A stretch of 64,000 bases of DNA from Paenibacillus silagei (GTDB lineage Bacteria > Bacillota > Bacilli > Paenibacillales > Paenibacillaceae), in NCBI RefSeq assembly GCF_017874735.1, contig NZ_JAGGLV010000008.1, positions 124,001-188,000 of the forward strand, read 5' to 3'. The notes beneath the pieces are model-generated. The model was not told where the DNA came from and ran no database searches. It was given only the letters and a program-made list of their open reading frames with translations. A program made the translations under genes and the position numbers. Below, piece by piece: positions 8,238-16,493 of the stretch (position 1 is its first letter; each line of letters opens with the position of its first letter).

Positions 8238-9074
8238 ATGAATGAACCTAATCAGAATGAACCGGATGGCTTCAATAAGGAGGGGGCACCCACAAGCGAG
8301 GAGCTGTGGAATGAGGATACCTATGCGGCCTGGACCCGCCGGTTCGGAACCCCTGCGGAGGCTGCGGAGAAGCTGTCGAAGGACCCTGCGGGGAAGCTGT
8401 ATCCGCTGAATACCTATCTCGGTGAAGTGAAGGGCCGGAGGATCATGAACCTGATGGGCTCTAACGGCATGAAGGCGGTGGCACTGGGGCTGCTGGGGGC
8501 TGAGGTGACTGTCGCGGATTTCTCGGAGGCCAATGCCCGTTATGCCGGTGAACTCGCGCAGGCGGCCGGAGTGCAGCTTGACTATATCGTGTCGGATGTC
8601 CTGGAGCTGCCGGAAGCGCATCTTAACGGCTCTTATGATACGGTTTTTGCCGAAATGGGGATTGTTCACTATTTTACGGATTTGACTCCGTTCATGGCTA
8701 CGGCCTACCGCTTGCTGGCACCGGGCGGAACGTTCGTACTGCGGGATTTCCATCCGGTAACGACCAAGCTGATCTCCTCCAAGGGGTCGACGGCCAAGGT
8801 GCGTAAGCATAAGGTGAGCGGGGATTATTTCGATACGGCGCTTGAAGAGAAGCAGGTGTCCTATTCCAAATACATGCCTTCTTCAGGAGGAGCACCGGAG
8901 GCGGACAAGCCGAATGTCGTCTACTGGCGGCGCTGGACGCTGGGCGAGCTGGTTACTGCTGCCGCAGCCAGCGGACTGGTTATAAGAGAGCTGGTGGAGG
9001 AGCCTAATCTGTCGTCGGATGTGTACGATAAGGGAATTCCCAAGACCTTCACCCTGGTTGCTGTTAAAAGATAA
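8238..9074 (+). CDS. Class I SAM-dependent methyltransferase
   Basis: The 278-residue protein has a Rossmann methyltransferase core: motif I appears as NLMGSNGMKAVALG near residues 70-85, motif II as EVTVADFSEANARYA, motif III/IV as IVSDVLELPE and DTVFAEMGIVHY, and the post-motif as LLAPGGTFVLRDFHP. An N-terminal acidic, asparagine-rich stretch precedes the fold. The family includes small-molecule methyltransferases, and the substrate cannot be named. AAGGGGT lies upstream of the ATG. It converges on a LysR gene with a shared terminator hairpin between them. Confidence 0.88.
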   Translation: MNEPNQNEPDGFNKEGAPTSEELWNEDTYAAWTRRFGTPAEAAEKLSKDPAGKLYPLNTYLGEVKGRRIMNLMGSNGMKAVALGLLGAEVTVADFSEANARYAGELAQAAGVQLDYIVSDVLELPEAHLNGSYDTVFAEMGIVHYFTDLTPFMATAYRLLAPGGTFVLRDFHPVTTKLISSKGSTAKVRKHKVSGDYFDTALEEKQVSYSKYMPSSGGAPEADKPNVVYWRRWTLGELVTAAAASGLVIRELVEEPNLSSDVYDKGIPKTFTLVAVKR

Positions 9075-9090
9075 TAAGGTTCACCACCAC

Positions 9091-9137
9091 ACGGTATCCC
9101 CGTTAGCGCAGTTACACAGGCGCTCCGGGGATACCGT
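9091..9137. terminator. Shared terminator between convergent genes
   Basis: A 12-bp perfect stem (9091-9102 with 9126-9137) is extended inside by AGCGC/GCGCT; TTTATTTG follows on the plus strand. It overlaps the 3' end of the LysR gene. Confidence 0.8.
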
Positions 9138-10029
9138 TTATTTGTGCAGAACCCGCTGCCATCCCGGCAAAAGCCTGCTGGAGCGGAGACAGTGTATAAT
9201 CCTTGCGCCAAGCCAGCACAAAAGACCCGTCAGCCGGGAGCATTCCCGGCAGCTTGGCATAGGCCAGACGGCCTGCTGCTACTTCACCCTCAATCCCGGA
9301 GCGGGAGAACACGCCCACCATTCTCCCTGTGTAGAGCATCCCCTTGACGGCCTCCGGCGAGCCCAGTACCGCATGGTTCCAGACCCTTACGTTATTAAGC
9401 TGTGCCCACTGGTCGGAGATTCCGCGCAGGAAGGAGGCGGCTTCATGCTGCACCCAAGGCTCGCGGGCTACGGCTTGGGCGGTCAGCTCCTGCTCCCCCG
9501 CAAAGGGATGCTCCGGCGCAAAGACCAGCACCGTCTCCTCTTCAGCAATCACCTGCGTATGGAAGGTATCGTCTTGGCCCTCTGCACTGTGCAGCACGGC
9601 GAGCTGAATCTCCCGGCTGCGCAGACGTTCCCGGATGGCATCATCTGGCAGTACGGATAAGTAGACATCGATCCCGTCATATTGCTGTGTGAATTGGGAC
9701 AGCAGTTTGGGCACAAGATAACTGGCAGGGATATCGCTGGCGGTAAGCTCCAGATTCCCCGAGGCGAGCGAGGTGAACTGTTTGACCGTCCGCTCGGCCT
9801 CGGCGCTCAGCGAGACAATACGGACCGCATACTGATACAAGGCGCGTCCGGCATCCGTCAGCAGGACGCGGCCGCTCCGGTACTGGAAGAGGGAAGCGCC
9901 AAGCTCACTCTCCAGACTTTTCATATGGAAGGAGACGGTAGGCTGCTTAAGGTTCATCTCGGCGGCGACATCCGTTACTTTTTTATATTTTTCGATGAGA
10001 ACTAGGATTTGCAGCTTTACAAGGTTCAT
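9112..10029 (-). CDS. LysR family transcriptional regulator
   Basis: The 305-residue protein has an N-terminal winged helix-turn-helix (about residues 1-60, with AAEMNLKQPTVSFHMKSLE as the recognition region) and a C-terminal periplasmic-binding-protein-like effector domain from about residue 90. LysR proteins usually regulate a divergent neighbour and themselves. Here the divergent neighbour is pstS, 259 bp away, but phosphate genes are normally under PhoP, so a link to pst is doubtful. GGAGGAA lies before the minus-strand ATG. The effector is unknown. Confidence 0.93.
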   Translation of the reverse strand: MNLVKLQILVLIEKYKKVTDVAAEMNLKQPTVSFHMKSLESELGASLFQYRSGRVLLTDAGRALYQYAVRIVSLSAEAERTVKQFTSLASGNLELTASDIPASYLVPKLLSQFTQQYDGIDVYLSVLPDDAIRERLRSREIQLAVLHSAEGQDDTFHTQVIAEEETVLVFAPEHPFAGEQELTAQAVAREPWVQHEAASFLRGISDQWAQLNNVRVWNHAVLGSPEAVKGMLYTGRMVGVFSRSGIEGEVAAGRLAYAKLPGMLPADGSFVLAWRKDYTLSPLQQAFAGMAAGSAQINGIPGAPV

Positions 10030-10212
10030 GAAGATTCCTCCGGGATGGGGCAGAAAGACCCCTATTGTTGTATCGATATAGAATTTATCTATTCAAATAT
10101 ACAATTTATATTATAACTTTTATCCTTCGGTTTACAAACTCAGTACTTTTATCTAACGAACGGGCCCTAGAATAAGAAGAGTCAGAAGAGACGCTGATAG
10201 ACACACAATAAT

Positions 10213-10278
10213 GCTTCCCGAGTGAGTTTTGTACGAAGCAGATGGAACGCAGCAGACACTCACAAAACCTTTAGGAGG
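10213..10278 (+). promoter_or_regulatory. Hairpin leader motif upstream of pstS
   Basis: The leader contains GCTTCC, then GAGTTTTGT, about 30 nt of spacer and ACAAAACCTTTAGGAGG. GTTTTGT (10226-10232) can pair with ACAAAAC (10262-10268), placing a stem directly against the ribosome binding site. A second copy precedes pstB at 13156-13218. I cannot match it to a named RNA family; a role in translation or mRNA stability is inference. Confidence 0.6.
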
Positions 10279-10288
10279 AAAACAAACA

Positions 10289-11236
10289 ATGCAATTCAAA
10301 AAATCGTGGATCATGGCTTTGACTCTTACAAGCGTACTGGCACTTTCAGCATGCGGCAACAACGGGGGAAATAAGGCTACAACCAATAACGGAGGGAATA
10401 CACCGGCTGCTACAAACACAGAATCCAGCAGCGGTGCGAAGCTAAGCGGTTCGGTCCTGGCGTCAGGCTCCACAGCACTTCAGCCGCTTGTAGAGCAGGT
10501 AGCTGAGAAATTCATGGATGCGAATGCTGGCGTGGACATTCAGGTTCAGGGCGGCGGCAGCGGAACAGGCTTGACTCAGGTCTCTGAGAAGCAAGTCGAT
10601 ATCGGGAACTCGGATGTATTCGCTGAAGAGAAGCTGAAGGATGCTGCGAAGGCGGCTGAGCTGGTGGATCATCAGGTGGCGGTTGTAGCGATTGCAGCAG
10701 TAAGCAACCCGGCAGCAGGCGTAGACAGCTTGACCAAGCAGCAGCTGGTAGATATTTTCACAGGTAAAATCACGAACTGGAAAGAAGTTGGCGGTGCAGA
10801 CCAGGCCATCCAGATCATCAACCGTCCGGCAAGCTCAGGTACCCGTGCTACCTTCGAGAGCTTCGCTCTTGGCACCAAGACAGAGGACCTGAAGGGCTCG
10901 ATCCAAGAGGATTCCTCCGGTACAGTTAAGAAAATGATCGGCGAAACACCGGGGGCTATCGGTTATCTGGCCCTGTCCTACCTCGATGATTCCGTGAAAA
11001 CATTAAACTATGACGGCGTTGAGCCTTCAGTAGACAACGTAGTGGCCGGTAAATATCCTGTATGGGCTTACGAGCACATGTACACTAACGGTGAACCTAA
11101 TGAGACTGTAAAAGCGTTCCTGGATTACTTCCTGACGGATGAAGTACAGACTGGCGACGTGGTCGAGCTTGGCTACATCCCGGCTTCCAAAATGCAGGTA
11201 TCGCGTGATGTTGCAGGTACTGTAACACCTAAATAA
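10289..11236 (+). CDS. pstS: Phosphate ABC transporter substrate-binding lipoprotein PstS
   Basis: PstS captures inorganic phosphate outside the membrane and passes it to PstCA. The 315-residue precursor has a lipoprotein signal peptide ending in LALSACGNNGG, so Cys at about residue 20 is the lipidated residue. An Asn/Thr/Gly/Ala-rich linker follows. Phosphate-site signatures of the family include SGSTALQPL, GGGSGTG and RPASSGTRATFESF. The ATG at 10289 has a strong AGGAGG; the in-frame ATG at 10229 lies inside the leader hairpin and is not used. It begins the pst operon. Confidence 0.96.
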   Translation: MQFKKSWIMALTLTSVLALSACGNNGGNKATTNNGGNTPAATNTESSSGAKLSGSVLASGSTALQPLVEQVAEKFMDANAGVDIQVQGGGSGTGLTQVSEKQVDIGNSDVFAEEKLKDAAKAAELVDHQVAVVAIAAVSNPAAGVDSLTKQQLVDIFTGKITNWKEVGGADQAIQIINRPASSGTRATFESFALGTKTEDLKGSIQEDSSGTVKKMIGETPGAIGYLALSYLDDSVKTLNYDGVEPSVDNVVAGKYPVWAYEHMYTNGEPNETVKAFLDYFLTDEVQTGDVVELGYIPASKMQVSRDVAGTVTPK

Positions 11237-11333
11237 CCTTCAACGGTTCACAGTTAGGATTGGATTTCAACTTTAATGTGATTAGAGGCGGATAAACTCT
11301 GCCTCTCTTTTCACTTTAGAAAGAGGGAGCATC

Positions 11334-12236
11334 TTGAGGGGACAACCAACAAATAAGCGGCTGGAAAAACATCATATAGAAAACTTAATCGGACGTATTT
11401 ATATGTCCTTTTGCGTGCTGCTGCTCATTGTCATCATTATATCCATGGTCTATTTCGTAGCCTCCAAAGGCGTGGCCAATTTCTTGAGCGGTGAGGTCAA
11501 GGTCTCTGAATTCCTGTTCGGCACGAAGTGGTCGCCTGAAGCAGACACACCTTCGTACGGAGCCTTCCCGTTCATCTCGGGTTCCTTCCTGGTCACGCTG
11601 CTGGCTGCGCTTATCGCAAGTCCGCTCAGTATCTGCGCTGCGCTCTTCATGACGGAGATTGTGCCGGGCTGGGGTAAAAAGCTGCTGCAGCCGGTCATCG
11701 AGCTGCTGTCAGGCATTCCATCCGTTGTCTACGGCTTCGTAGGCTTAAGCGTCATTGTTCCATTTCTGCGGGATACGCTGCCCGGACAGGGCATCGGGGT
11801 GGCTGCAGGCGCGCTAGTGCTGTCGGTCATGATTCTGCCGACGATTACCAGCGTGGCTGCAGACGCGCTTGCATCATTGCCGCAAAACTTGAAAGAATCA
11901 TCCTTTGCGCTCGGTGCCACACGCTGGCAGACGATCTCCCGGGTTATTCTCCCGACGACCTTCCCGGCGATTATGACGGGTGTAGTGCTTGGCATGGCCC
12001 GCGCCTTCGGCGAGGCTCTTGCTGTGCAGATGGTTATCGGTAACGCGCCGTTCGTGCCTCACTCCCTGTTCGAGTCCGCGTCCACCCTTACCAGTGTAAT
12101 TACGCTGGGCATGGGGAATACCACGATGGGTTCACCGCAGAACAATGCGCTGTGGAGTATGGCGCTGGTGCTGATGCTGATGACCTTCGTATTCGTCCTG
12201 CTGGTGAGAATGCTCGAAAGGAGAAATAAAATTTGA
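11334..12236 (+). CDS. pstC: Phosphate ABC transporter permease PstC
   Basis: PstC and PstA form the membrane channel of the phosphate importer. The 300-residue protein has six predicted membrane helices and the permease EAA loop around ALGATRWQTISRVILPTTFPAI. A soluble loop near residues 50-75 (FGTKWSPEADTPSYGAFPF) is typical of PstC. The start is a TTG preceded by AGAGGGAG; no better ATG covers the N-terminal helix. The stop overlaps the TTG of pstA by three bases, implying translational coupling. Confidence 0.94.
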   Translation: MRGQPTNKRLEKHHIENLIGRIYMSFCVLLLIVIIISMVYFVASKGVANFLSGEVKVSEFLFGTKWSPEADTPSYGAFPFISGSFLVTLLAALIASPLSICAALFMTEIVPGWGKKLLQPVIELLSGIPSVVYGFVGLSVIVPFLRDTLPGQGIGVAAGALVLSVMILPTITSVAADALASLPQNLKESSFALGATRWQTISRVILPTTFPAIMTGVVLGMARAFGEALAVQMVIGNAPFVPHSLFESASTLTSVITLGMGNTTMGSPQNNALWSMALVLMLMTFVFVLLVRMLERRNKI

Positions 12237-13129
12237 AGCCGAGAACTGCGAATAAAATAGCCACTGTCGTTATCGTTACCTTTGCATTGCTGATCGTAGC
12301 CATCCTGGTTAGCTTACTCGGATATATCCTGATCCGCGGTTTCAATCATATTAGCTGGGACTTCCTGACCTCCGCGCCGCAAAAGATCCGCGCAGGCGGA
12401 GGCGTCGGGCCGCAGCTGTTCAACTCATTGTTCCTGCTGGTGCTGACCTTGATCATCACCGTGCCGCTGGGGCTGGGTGCCGGAATCTTCATGGCAGAGT
12501 ATGCCCGCCCCGGCAAGCTGACCAACTTCATCCGTCTGGTCGTGGAGGTATTGTCGTCCTTCCCGTCGATTATCGTGGGTCTGTTCGGTCTCTTGCTGAT
12601 CGTCAACACCTTCAATCTCGGGTTCTCCCTGATCTCGGGTGCGCTCGCGTTAACCTTCTTCAACCTTCCGCTGATGGTGCGTATTACGGAGCAAGCCTTC
12701 CGCACGGTGCCCAAGCAGCAGAAGGAGGCAGGCTTCGCGCTCGGATTGTCCAAGTGGAAGATCGTTACCTCGGTCTTGCTGCCGGTAGCGTTGCCGACTA
12801 TTATTACCGGCACGATTTTGTCGGCCGGCCGTGTGTTCGGTGAAGCAGCCGCGCTGATGTTCACGGCAGGGATGAGCAGCCCGCGCCTGGACTTCAGCAA
12901 CTGGAATCCGCTTAGCCCGTCTTCACCGCTCAATCCTTTCCGTCCCGCAGAGACGCTGGCGGTGCACATCTGGAAGGTCAACAGTGAGGGCCTGGCCCCG
13001 GATGCACTTCAGATCGCAGCGGGTGCTTCAGCCGTCCTGGTGCTGACCGTATTAATCTTCAATCTGGCTGCCCGTTACTTCGGCAGATTCATCTACCGCA
13101 AGCTTACTGCATCCAAGAGAATGAGCTAG
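12233..13129 (+). CDS. pstA: Phosphate ABC transporter permease PstA
   Basis: The 298-residue second permease subunit has six predicted helices and the EAA loop in ALGLSKWKIVTSVLLPVALP. The N-terminal helix and the following SWDFLTSAPQKIRAGGGVGPQLFNS segment are typical of PstA. It begins with TTG at 12233 overlapping the pstC stop and follows AAAGGAG. Unlike the tight pstC-pstA junction, 97 bp separate it from pstB, and that gap holds a copy of the leader motif seen before pstS. Confidence 0.94.
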   Translation: MKPRTANKIATVVIVTFALLIVAILVSLLGYILIRGFNHISWDFLTSAPQKIRAGGGVGPQLFNSLFLLVLTLIITVPLGLGAGIFMAEYARPGKLTNFIRLVVEVLSSFPSIIVGLFGLLLIVNTFNLGFSLISGALALTFFNLPLMVRITEQAFRTVPKQQKEAGFALGLSKWKIVTSVLLPVALPTIITGTILSAGRVFGEAAALMFTAGMSSPRLDFSNWNPLSPSSPLNPFRPAETLAVHIWKVNSEGLAPDALQIAAGASAVLVLTVLIFNLAARYFGRFIYRKLTASKRMS

Positions 13130-13155
13130 GCTTGTTACACACAGGGAGGGCACAG

Positions 13156-13218
13156 GCTTCCGAAGCGAGTTTTGCGCAGAAGAGTCAGAACGTGTAAGCT
13201 ATCAGAACTTTTAGGAGG
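13156..13218 (+). promoter_or_regulatory. Hairpin leader motif upstream of pstB
   Basis: Aligned with the pstS leader it shares GCTTCC, GCGAGTTTTG, an ACG core and a CA.AAC..TTTTAGGAGG end. GTTTTG (13169-13174) can pair with CAGAAC (13203-13208) through one G-U, so the stem is kept although bases differ from the pstS copy. Confidence 0.6.
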
Positions 13219-13226
13219 AGTAAGGG

Positions 13227-14003
13227 ATGGGAATAGCAGAGCCAGTCGTACGCGAATCATTTCAAACGGAGGATCTGAGTATTTATTATGGGACGTATGA
13301 GGCGGTGAAGGGGATTAGCCTTCCTTTTGCCCAGAATACGGTTACCGCATTGATCGGCCCGTCGGGCTGCGGGAAATCAACCTTTCTCCGTTCACTGAAC
13401 CGGATGAATGACGATATCTCCGGCTCTACGACCAAGGGCAGCATCTGGATTGACGGTGTGGATATCAATGCTACAGGCACGGATGTAATTAAGCTGCGGC
13501 AAAAGATCGGCATGGTCTGGCAGAAGCCCAATCCGTTCTACAAATCGATCTACGACAATATCGCCTTCGGCCCGAAATATCACGGCATCAAGGGCAAGCA
13601 GGCGCTGGATGAAATCGTCGAGAGCAGCCTGCGCCGCGCCGCCCTGTGGGACGAGGTCAAAGACCGCTTGAAGGATTCTGCTCTGGCATTGTCCGGCGGA
13701 CAGCAGCAGCGTCTGTGTATCGCCCGGGCGCTGTCGGTCAACCCGCAGATCCTGCTGCTTGATGAGCCGGCTTCGGCCCTTGACCCGGTATCAACCGGTA
13801 AGGTGGAGGAGCTGATCAAGGAGCTGAAGGAAGAGCTGCGCATCGTCATCGTCACCCACAACATGCAGCAGGCCGCACGGATCTCGGATTACACCGCCTA
13901 CTTCTATCTTGGCTCCCTGGTGGAATACGACAAGACCGAGAAGGTCTTCACGAACCCTGAAAACCAGATGACCCAGGAATATATCATGGGCCGGTTTGGC
14001 TGA
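13227..14003 (+). CDS. pstB: Phosphate ABC transporter ATP-binding protein PstB
   Basis: PstB hydrolyses ATP to drive phosphate import. The 258-residue length is standard. Walker A is GPSGCGKST (about residues 39-47), the Q-loop lies in [10 protein letters not shown], the signature is LSGGQQQR and Walker B is [13 protein letters not shown], followed by the switch histidine in [18 protein letters not shown] precedes the ATG. A strong terminator follows, and no phoU gene is adjacent. Confidence 0.97.
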   Translation: MGIAEPVVRESFQTEDLSIYYGTYEAVKGISLPFAQNTVTALIGPSGCGKSTFLRSLNRMNDDISGSTTKGSIWIDGVDINATGTDVIKLRQKIGMVWQKPNPFYKSIYDNIAFGPKYHGIKGKQALDEIVESSLRRAALWDEVKDRLKDSALALSGGQQQRLCIARALSVNPQILLLDEPASALDPVSTGKVEELIKELKEELRIVIVTHNMQQAARISDYTAYFYLGSLVEYDKTEKVFTNPENQMTQEYIMGRFG

Positions 14004-14067
14004 TCGGGAGACAAGTACAGACGGGCATAGACAAAATCGATACCACTAGTAACACGGATCTTTCAGG

Positions 14068-14095
14068 ACACCATCCATTACGGGTGGTGTTTTTT
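14068..14095 (+). terminator. Rho-independent terminator of the pst operon
   Basis: A nine-pair stem (14068-14076 with 14082-14090), loop ATTAC and a run of six T. Confidence 0.92.
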
Positions 14096-14115
14096 GATTG
14101 CGTAGGAAACCGAGA

Positions 14116-14193
14116 ATGTAGGCGAAAAACAGAACACAATGTGCAGGACTGAGGATGCGCGGGCTCATGTAGGCGAAAAACCGAACACAATGT
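14116..14193. repeat. Two direct copies of a 27-bp intergenic repeat
   Basis: Copies at 14116-14142 and 14167-14193 differ at one base and start 51 bp apart. The core ATGTAGGCGAAAAAC resembles the palindromic repeats at 23348 and 26016 (shared GAAAAACA loop), which also recur every 51-52 bp. Confidence 0.8.
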
Positions 14194-14257
14194 TCCTTTT
14201 AGTATGTTCTCACCGTCTTTGCCTAAGCCGTTCACTTGCGGATGAGTAAATATCTCT

Positions 14258-14306
14258 TGCAAAACTAATATCATTAGTTTATATTTTAACTAATGATATT
14301 AGTTTT
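14258..14306 (+). promoter_or_regulatory. Promoter with double TetR-type operator
   Basis: TTGCAA at 14258-14263 and TATATT at 14280-14285 are separated by 16 bp. A perfect inverted repeat with 19-bp arms (14261-14279 and 14288-14306) covers the promoter. Each arm is itself a site of the form ACTAAT-N3-ATTAGT, so there are two operators, one between the -35 and -10 and one just downstream. The TetR protein two genes down is the obvious candidate ligand. Confidence 0.8.
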
Positions 14307-14321
14307 GGGGAGGGTTTTACG

Positions 14322-15050
14322 ATGAGAGTAACAAGAGAAGGCCATTTGCATCAGCTTACGTGGCTGCCGCGTATTTTTCCAGTGAATTGCTATTTAATCG
14401 AGGAAGAACAGGAGCTTACACTTATTGACGCGGGAATGTCCTTCAGTTTGAAAGGCATTCTAAGCCAGACCGCCAAGCTAGGTAAGCCGCTGACCCGCAT
14501 CATCTTGACTCATGGCCACATGGATCATGTCGGGGCGCTTGATGCCTTGAAGAAGGAGGTGCCGGAGGCTAAGGTCTATATCTCGGAGCGGGATGCTGCA
14601 TTGTTGGCTGGTGACCGCTCGCTCAGAGCCGATGAGCTGCAGACTCCTATTAAGGGCAGTGTACCCGCCAAAATAGTGACCCGGCCCGACATTCTGCTGC
14701 ATGACGGCGACAGCATCGGCTCGCTGACAGCGTTCAGCACTCCCGGACATACGCCGGGATCGATGTCTTTCCAGGACCGGCGCAGTGGAGCGCTGATCGT
14801 TGGTGATGCGTTCCAGACCTTCCGGGCCACGGCGGTGTCCGGCAAGAAGGTCGCCTGGTTTCCTTTTCCGGCTATGGCGACTTGGAGCCCCGAACAGGCC
14901 TTGGTCAGTGCCTACAGGCTGATTGATCTTGCCCCTTCTGTACTGGCGGTAGGACATGGTGATCTGCTTATAGCTCCGGTAGAGGCGATGAAGCGGGCGG
15001 CTGCGGAGGCCGAAGGGCAAGTAAAGGGAGGAGAGAGGGTACATGGCTAG
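14322..15050 (+). CDS. Metallo-beta-lactamase fold hydrolase
   Basis: The 242-residue protein has the binuclear metal motif THGHMDH (HxHxDH) near residues 64-70, a later STPGHTPGS histidine and the IVGDAF aspartate, followed by a C-terminal histidine in AVGHGD. This is the standard MBL hydrolase set. Natural substrates range widely (thioesters, lactones, phosphodiesters) and cannot be assigned. It overlaps the downstream TetR gene by eight bases and sits directly behind a promoter carrying two palindromic operators, so the pair is probably autoregulated and inducible. Confidence 0.88.
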   Translation: MRVTREGHLHQLTWLPRIFPVNCYLIEEEQELTLIDAGMSFSLKGILSQTAKLGKPLTRIILTHGHMDHVGALDALKKEVPEAKVYISERDAALLAGDRSLRADELQTPIKGSVPAKIVTRPDILLHDGDSIGSLTAFSTPGHTPGSMSFQDRRSGALIVGDAFQTFRATAVSGKKVAWFPFPAMATWSPEQALVSAYRLIDLAPSVLAVGHGDLLIAPVEAMKRAAAEAEGQVKGGERVHG

Positions 15051-15627
15051 AGCAGGTCTGGACACGCACACGCTGGTATTGGCTGCCGCAGAGCTGGCGG
15101 ATGAATACGGGATGGAAGCAGTGACGCTGGCTGCACTTGCCGCGAAGCTGGGTGTCCGTTCCCCGTCACTCTATAATCACATCAACGGGCTTGCGGGGCT
15201 GCGTACACTGATGGCGGTATATGGCCTGGAGCAGCTGTATGAGGTCATATCGGAGGCAACGGAGGGGCTAAGCGGAGAGGCTGCAGTACATGCCATGAGT
15301 CAGGCATACATCGGATTCACCAGAGCGCACCCGGGGCTGTACCAGACGACGCTAAAAGCACCCGAACAAGGAGACACCGCTCTGGAAGCGGCGGGAGGGA
15401 AGATCCTGTCGCTCATCATCCAGGTGATATCCGCATTCGGCTTGGATGAGGAAGGCAATCTGCATGCCGTCCGTGGACTGCGGAGTATACTGCACGGATT
15501 CTCCACCTTGGAGCACCAGGGCGGATTTGGAATGCCGCTGGACCTGAATGTCACTCTCACCCGGCTGATTAACACCTATATTGCGGGAATCCGCTGTATG
15601 GGATCGGACGCAGACAGCCTGAAATAA
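15043..15627 (+). CDS. TetR/AcrR family regulator
   Basis: The 194-residue protein has an N-terminal helix-turn-helix (about residues 8-55; LAAKLGVRSPSLYNHINGL is the recognition segment) and a C-terminal ligand-binding domain of the WHG/TetR_C_33 type, recognised by GLRSILHGFSTLEHQGGFG. It starts inside the 3' end of the hydrolase gene. The paired ACTAAT-N3-ATTAGT operators upstream of that gene are its likely targets. Inducer unknown. Confidence 0.9.
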   Translation: MARAGLDTHTLVLAAAELADEYGMEAVTLAALAAKLGVRSPSLYNHINGLAGLRTLMAVYGLEQLYEVISEATEGLSGEAAVHAMSQAYIGFTRAHPGLYQTTLKAPEQGDTALEAAGGKILSLIIQVISAFGLDEEGNLHAVRGLRSILHGFSTLEHQGGFGMPLDLNVTLTRLINTYIAGIRCMGSDADSLK

Positions 15628-15666
15628 CAACAAAGAGCAATCTCCAAGTGAGGTTGCTCTTGTTGT
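15627..15666. terminator. Hairpin between convergent TetR and SufR-like genes
   Basis: AACAACAAAGAGCAA and the following CTC pair with GAG and TTGCTCTTGTTG with one bulged A. There is no long T tract, and the stem runs up to the SufR-like stop codon. Confidence 0.65.
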
Positions 15667-16325
15667 CACGGCTTATGTTGCCTAACGGTGTAGATACAGT
15701 TTCTGCCTCCCTGTAAAATGTACTCCCCCCGTTCAATATGAACATCATCGCCCAGAACTGTTTTAAATAAATGCAACTCATTCTTGCATAACCCGGTACA
15801 TACAGCCGCCGCTTCACAGATCGGGCAATGTTTTTCGATGAATAAAAGACTGCCATCCTCCTGCTCCTTAACCTCGGCCATATAACCTTCATTCGTTCGA
15901 ATCTCGGCCAGCTTCTCCAATTTCTCTCTAACATCCGATGCAGCGCCAAGATGCTGAAGATATTGTGCCTGCATTTTTTTATTTCGAACATCCAGCAGCT
16001 TGTCCAGCCCTTCATTGCCAAATGCCTCTTTCATCGAATTAATGAGACTGATGGATAAATCCGAATATCCGGTTGGAAAAAAACGATTAGCCGCGGGAGT
16101 TAATATCCACAGCTTGGTGGGGCGGCCCATGGGACGTGCCTCTTCCACATTCGTAACCAATCCTTCTTCCTTCAGTGCATTCAAATGTTGGCGAATAGCC
16201 ATTCCAGACAGCGAAAATTGAGAGGAGAGAGTCATAACATCCATGCCCCCACGCTCCTTTAACAGATCAATGATCGCTCTTCGGGTACTGGTGGAGACAT
16301 CCTTTTTGATTTCATTCCGGCTCAT
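15666..16325 (-). CDS. SufR-like winged-helix regulator with cysteine cluster motif
   Basis: The 219-residue protein has an N-terminal ArsR/DeoR-like winged helix (about residues 10-75, with QFSLSGMAIRQHLNALKEEG) and a C-terminal domain with CPIC, LC and RNCIY cysteines. The spacing Cx12C followed by a third cysteine about 29 residues on matches SufR-type regulators, which bind an Fe-S cluster and control Fe-S biogenesis genes. AAGGAGGAGCACC precedes the chosen ATG; 11 upstream in-frame residues are excluded. It is divergent from an MFS gene followed by two A-type Fe-S proteins, which supports the assignment. Cluster binding is inferred. Confidence 0.8.
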   Translation of the reverse strand: MSRNEIKKDVSTSTRRAIIDLLKERGGMDVMTLSSQFSLSGMAIRQHLNALKEEGLVTNVEEARPMGRPTKLWILTPAANRFFPTGYSDLSISLINSMKEAFGNEGLDKLLDVRNKKMQAQYLQHLGAASDVREKLEKLAEIRTNEGYMAEVKEQEDGSLLFIEKHCPICEAAAVCTGLCKNELHLFKTVLGDDVHIERGEYILQGGRNCIYTVRQHKP

Positions 16326-16374
16326 GGTGCTCCTCCTTTTTGCAGCTACTAAAGCCATATCACTCCCTACATTT

Positions 16375-16440
16375 TAAATAAAAATGTTGACAAAGTCAAA
16401 GCCGGACTGTAGCTTAGACATTATAAACAAAAATGTTTAC
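16375..16440. promoter_or_regulatory. Divergent control region with paired operator-like boxes
   Basis: Two boxes of the form TAAAYAAAAATGTTKAC lie at 16375-16391 and 16424-16440, 49 bp apart. The second contains the perfect palindrome TAAACA-N4-TGTTTA and the first an imperfect copy. A TTGACA lies at 16386-16391. The SufR-like regulator is the likely binder. Confidence 0.6.
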
Positions 16441-16493
16441 TAAGTATCCGGATACGATGTATACATACCAAACTTTCTTGGAGGTCACCATTC

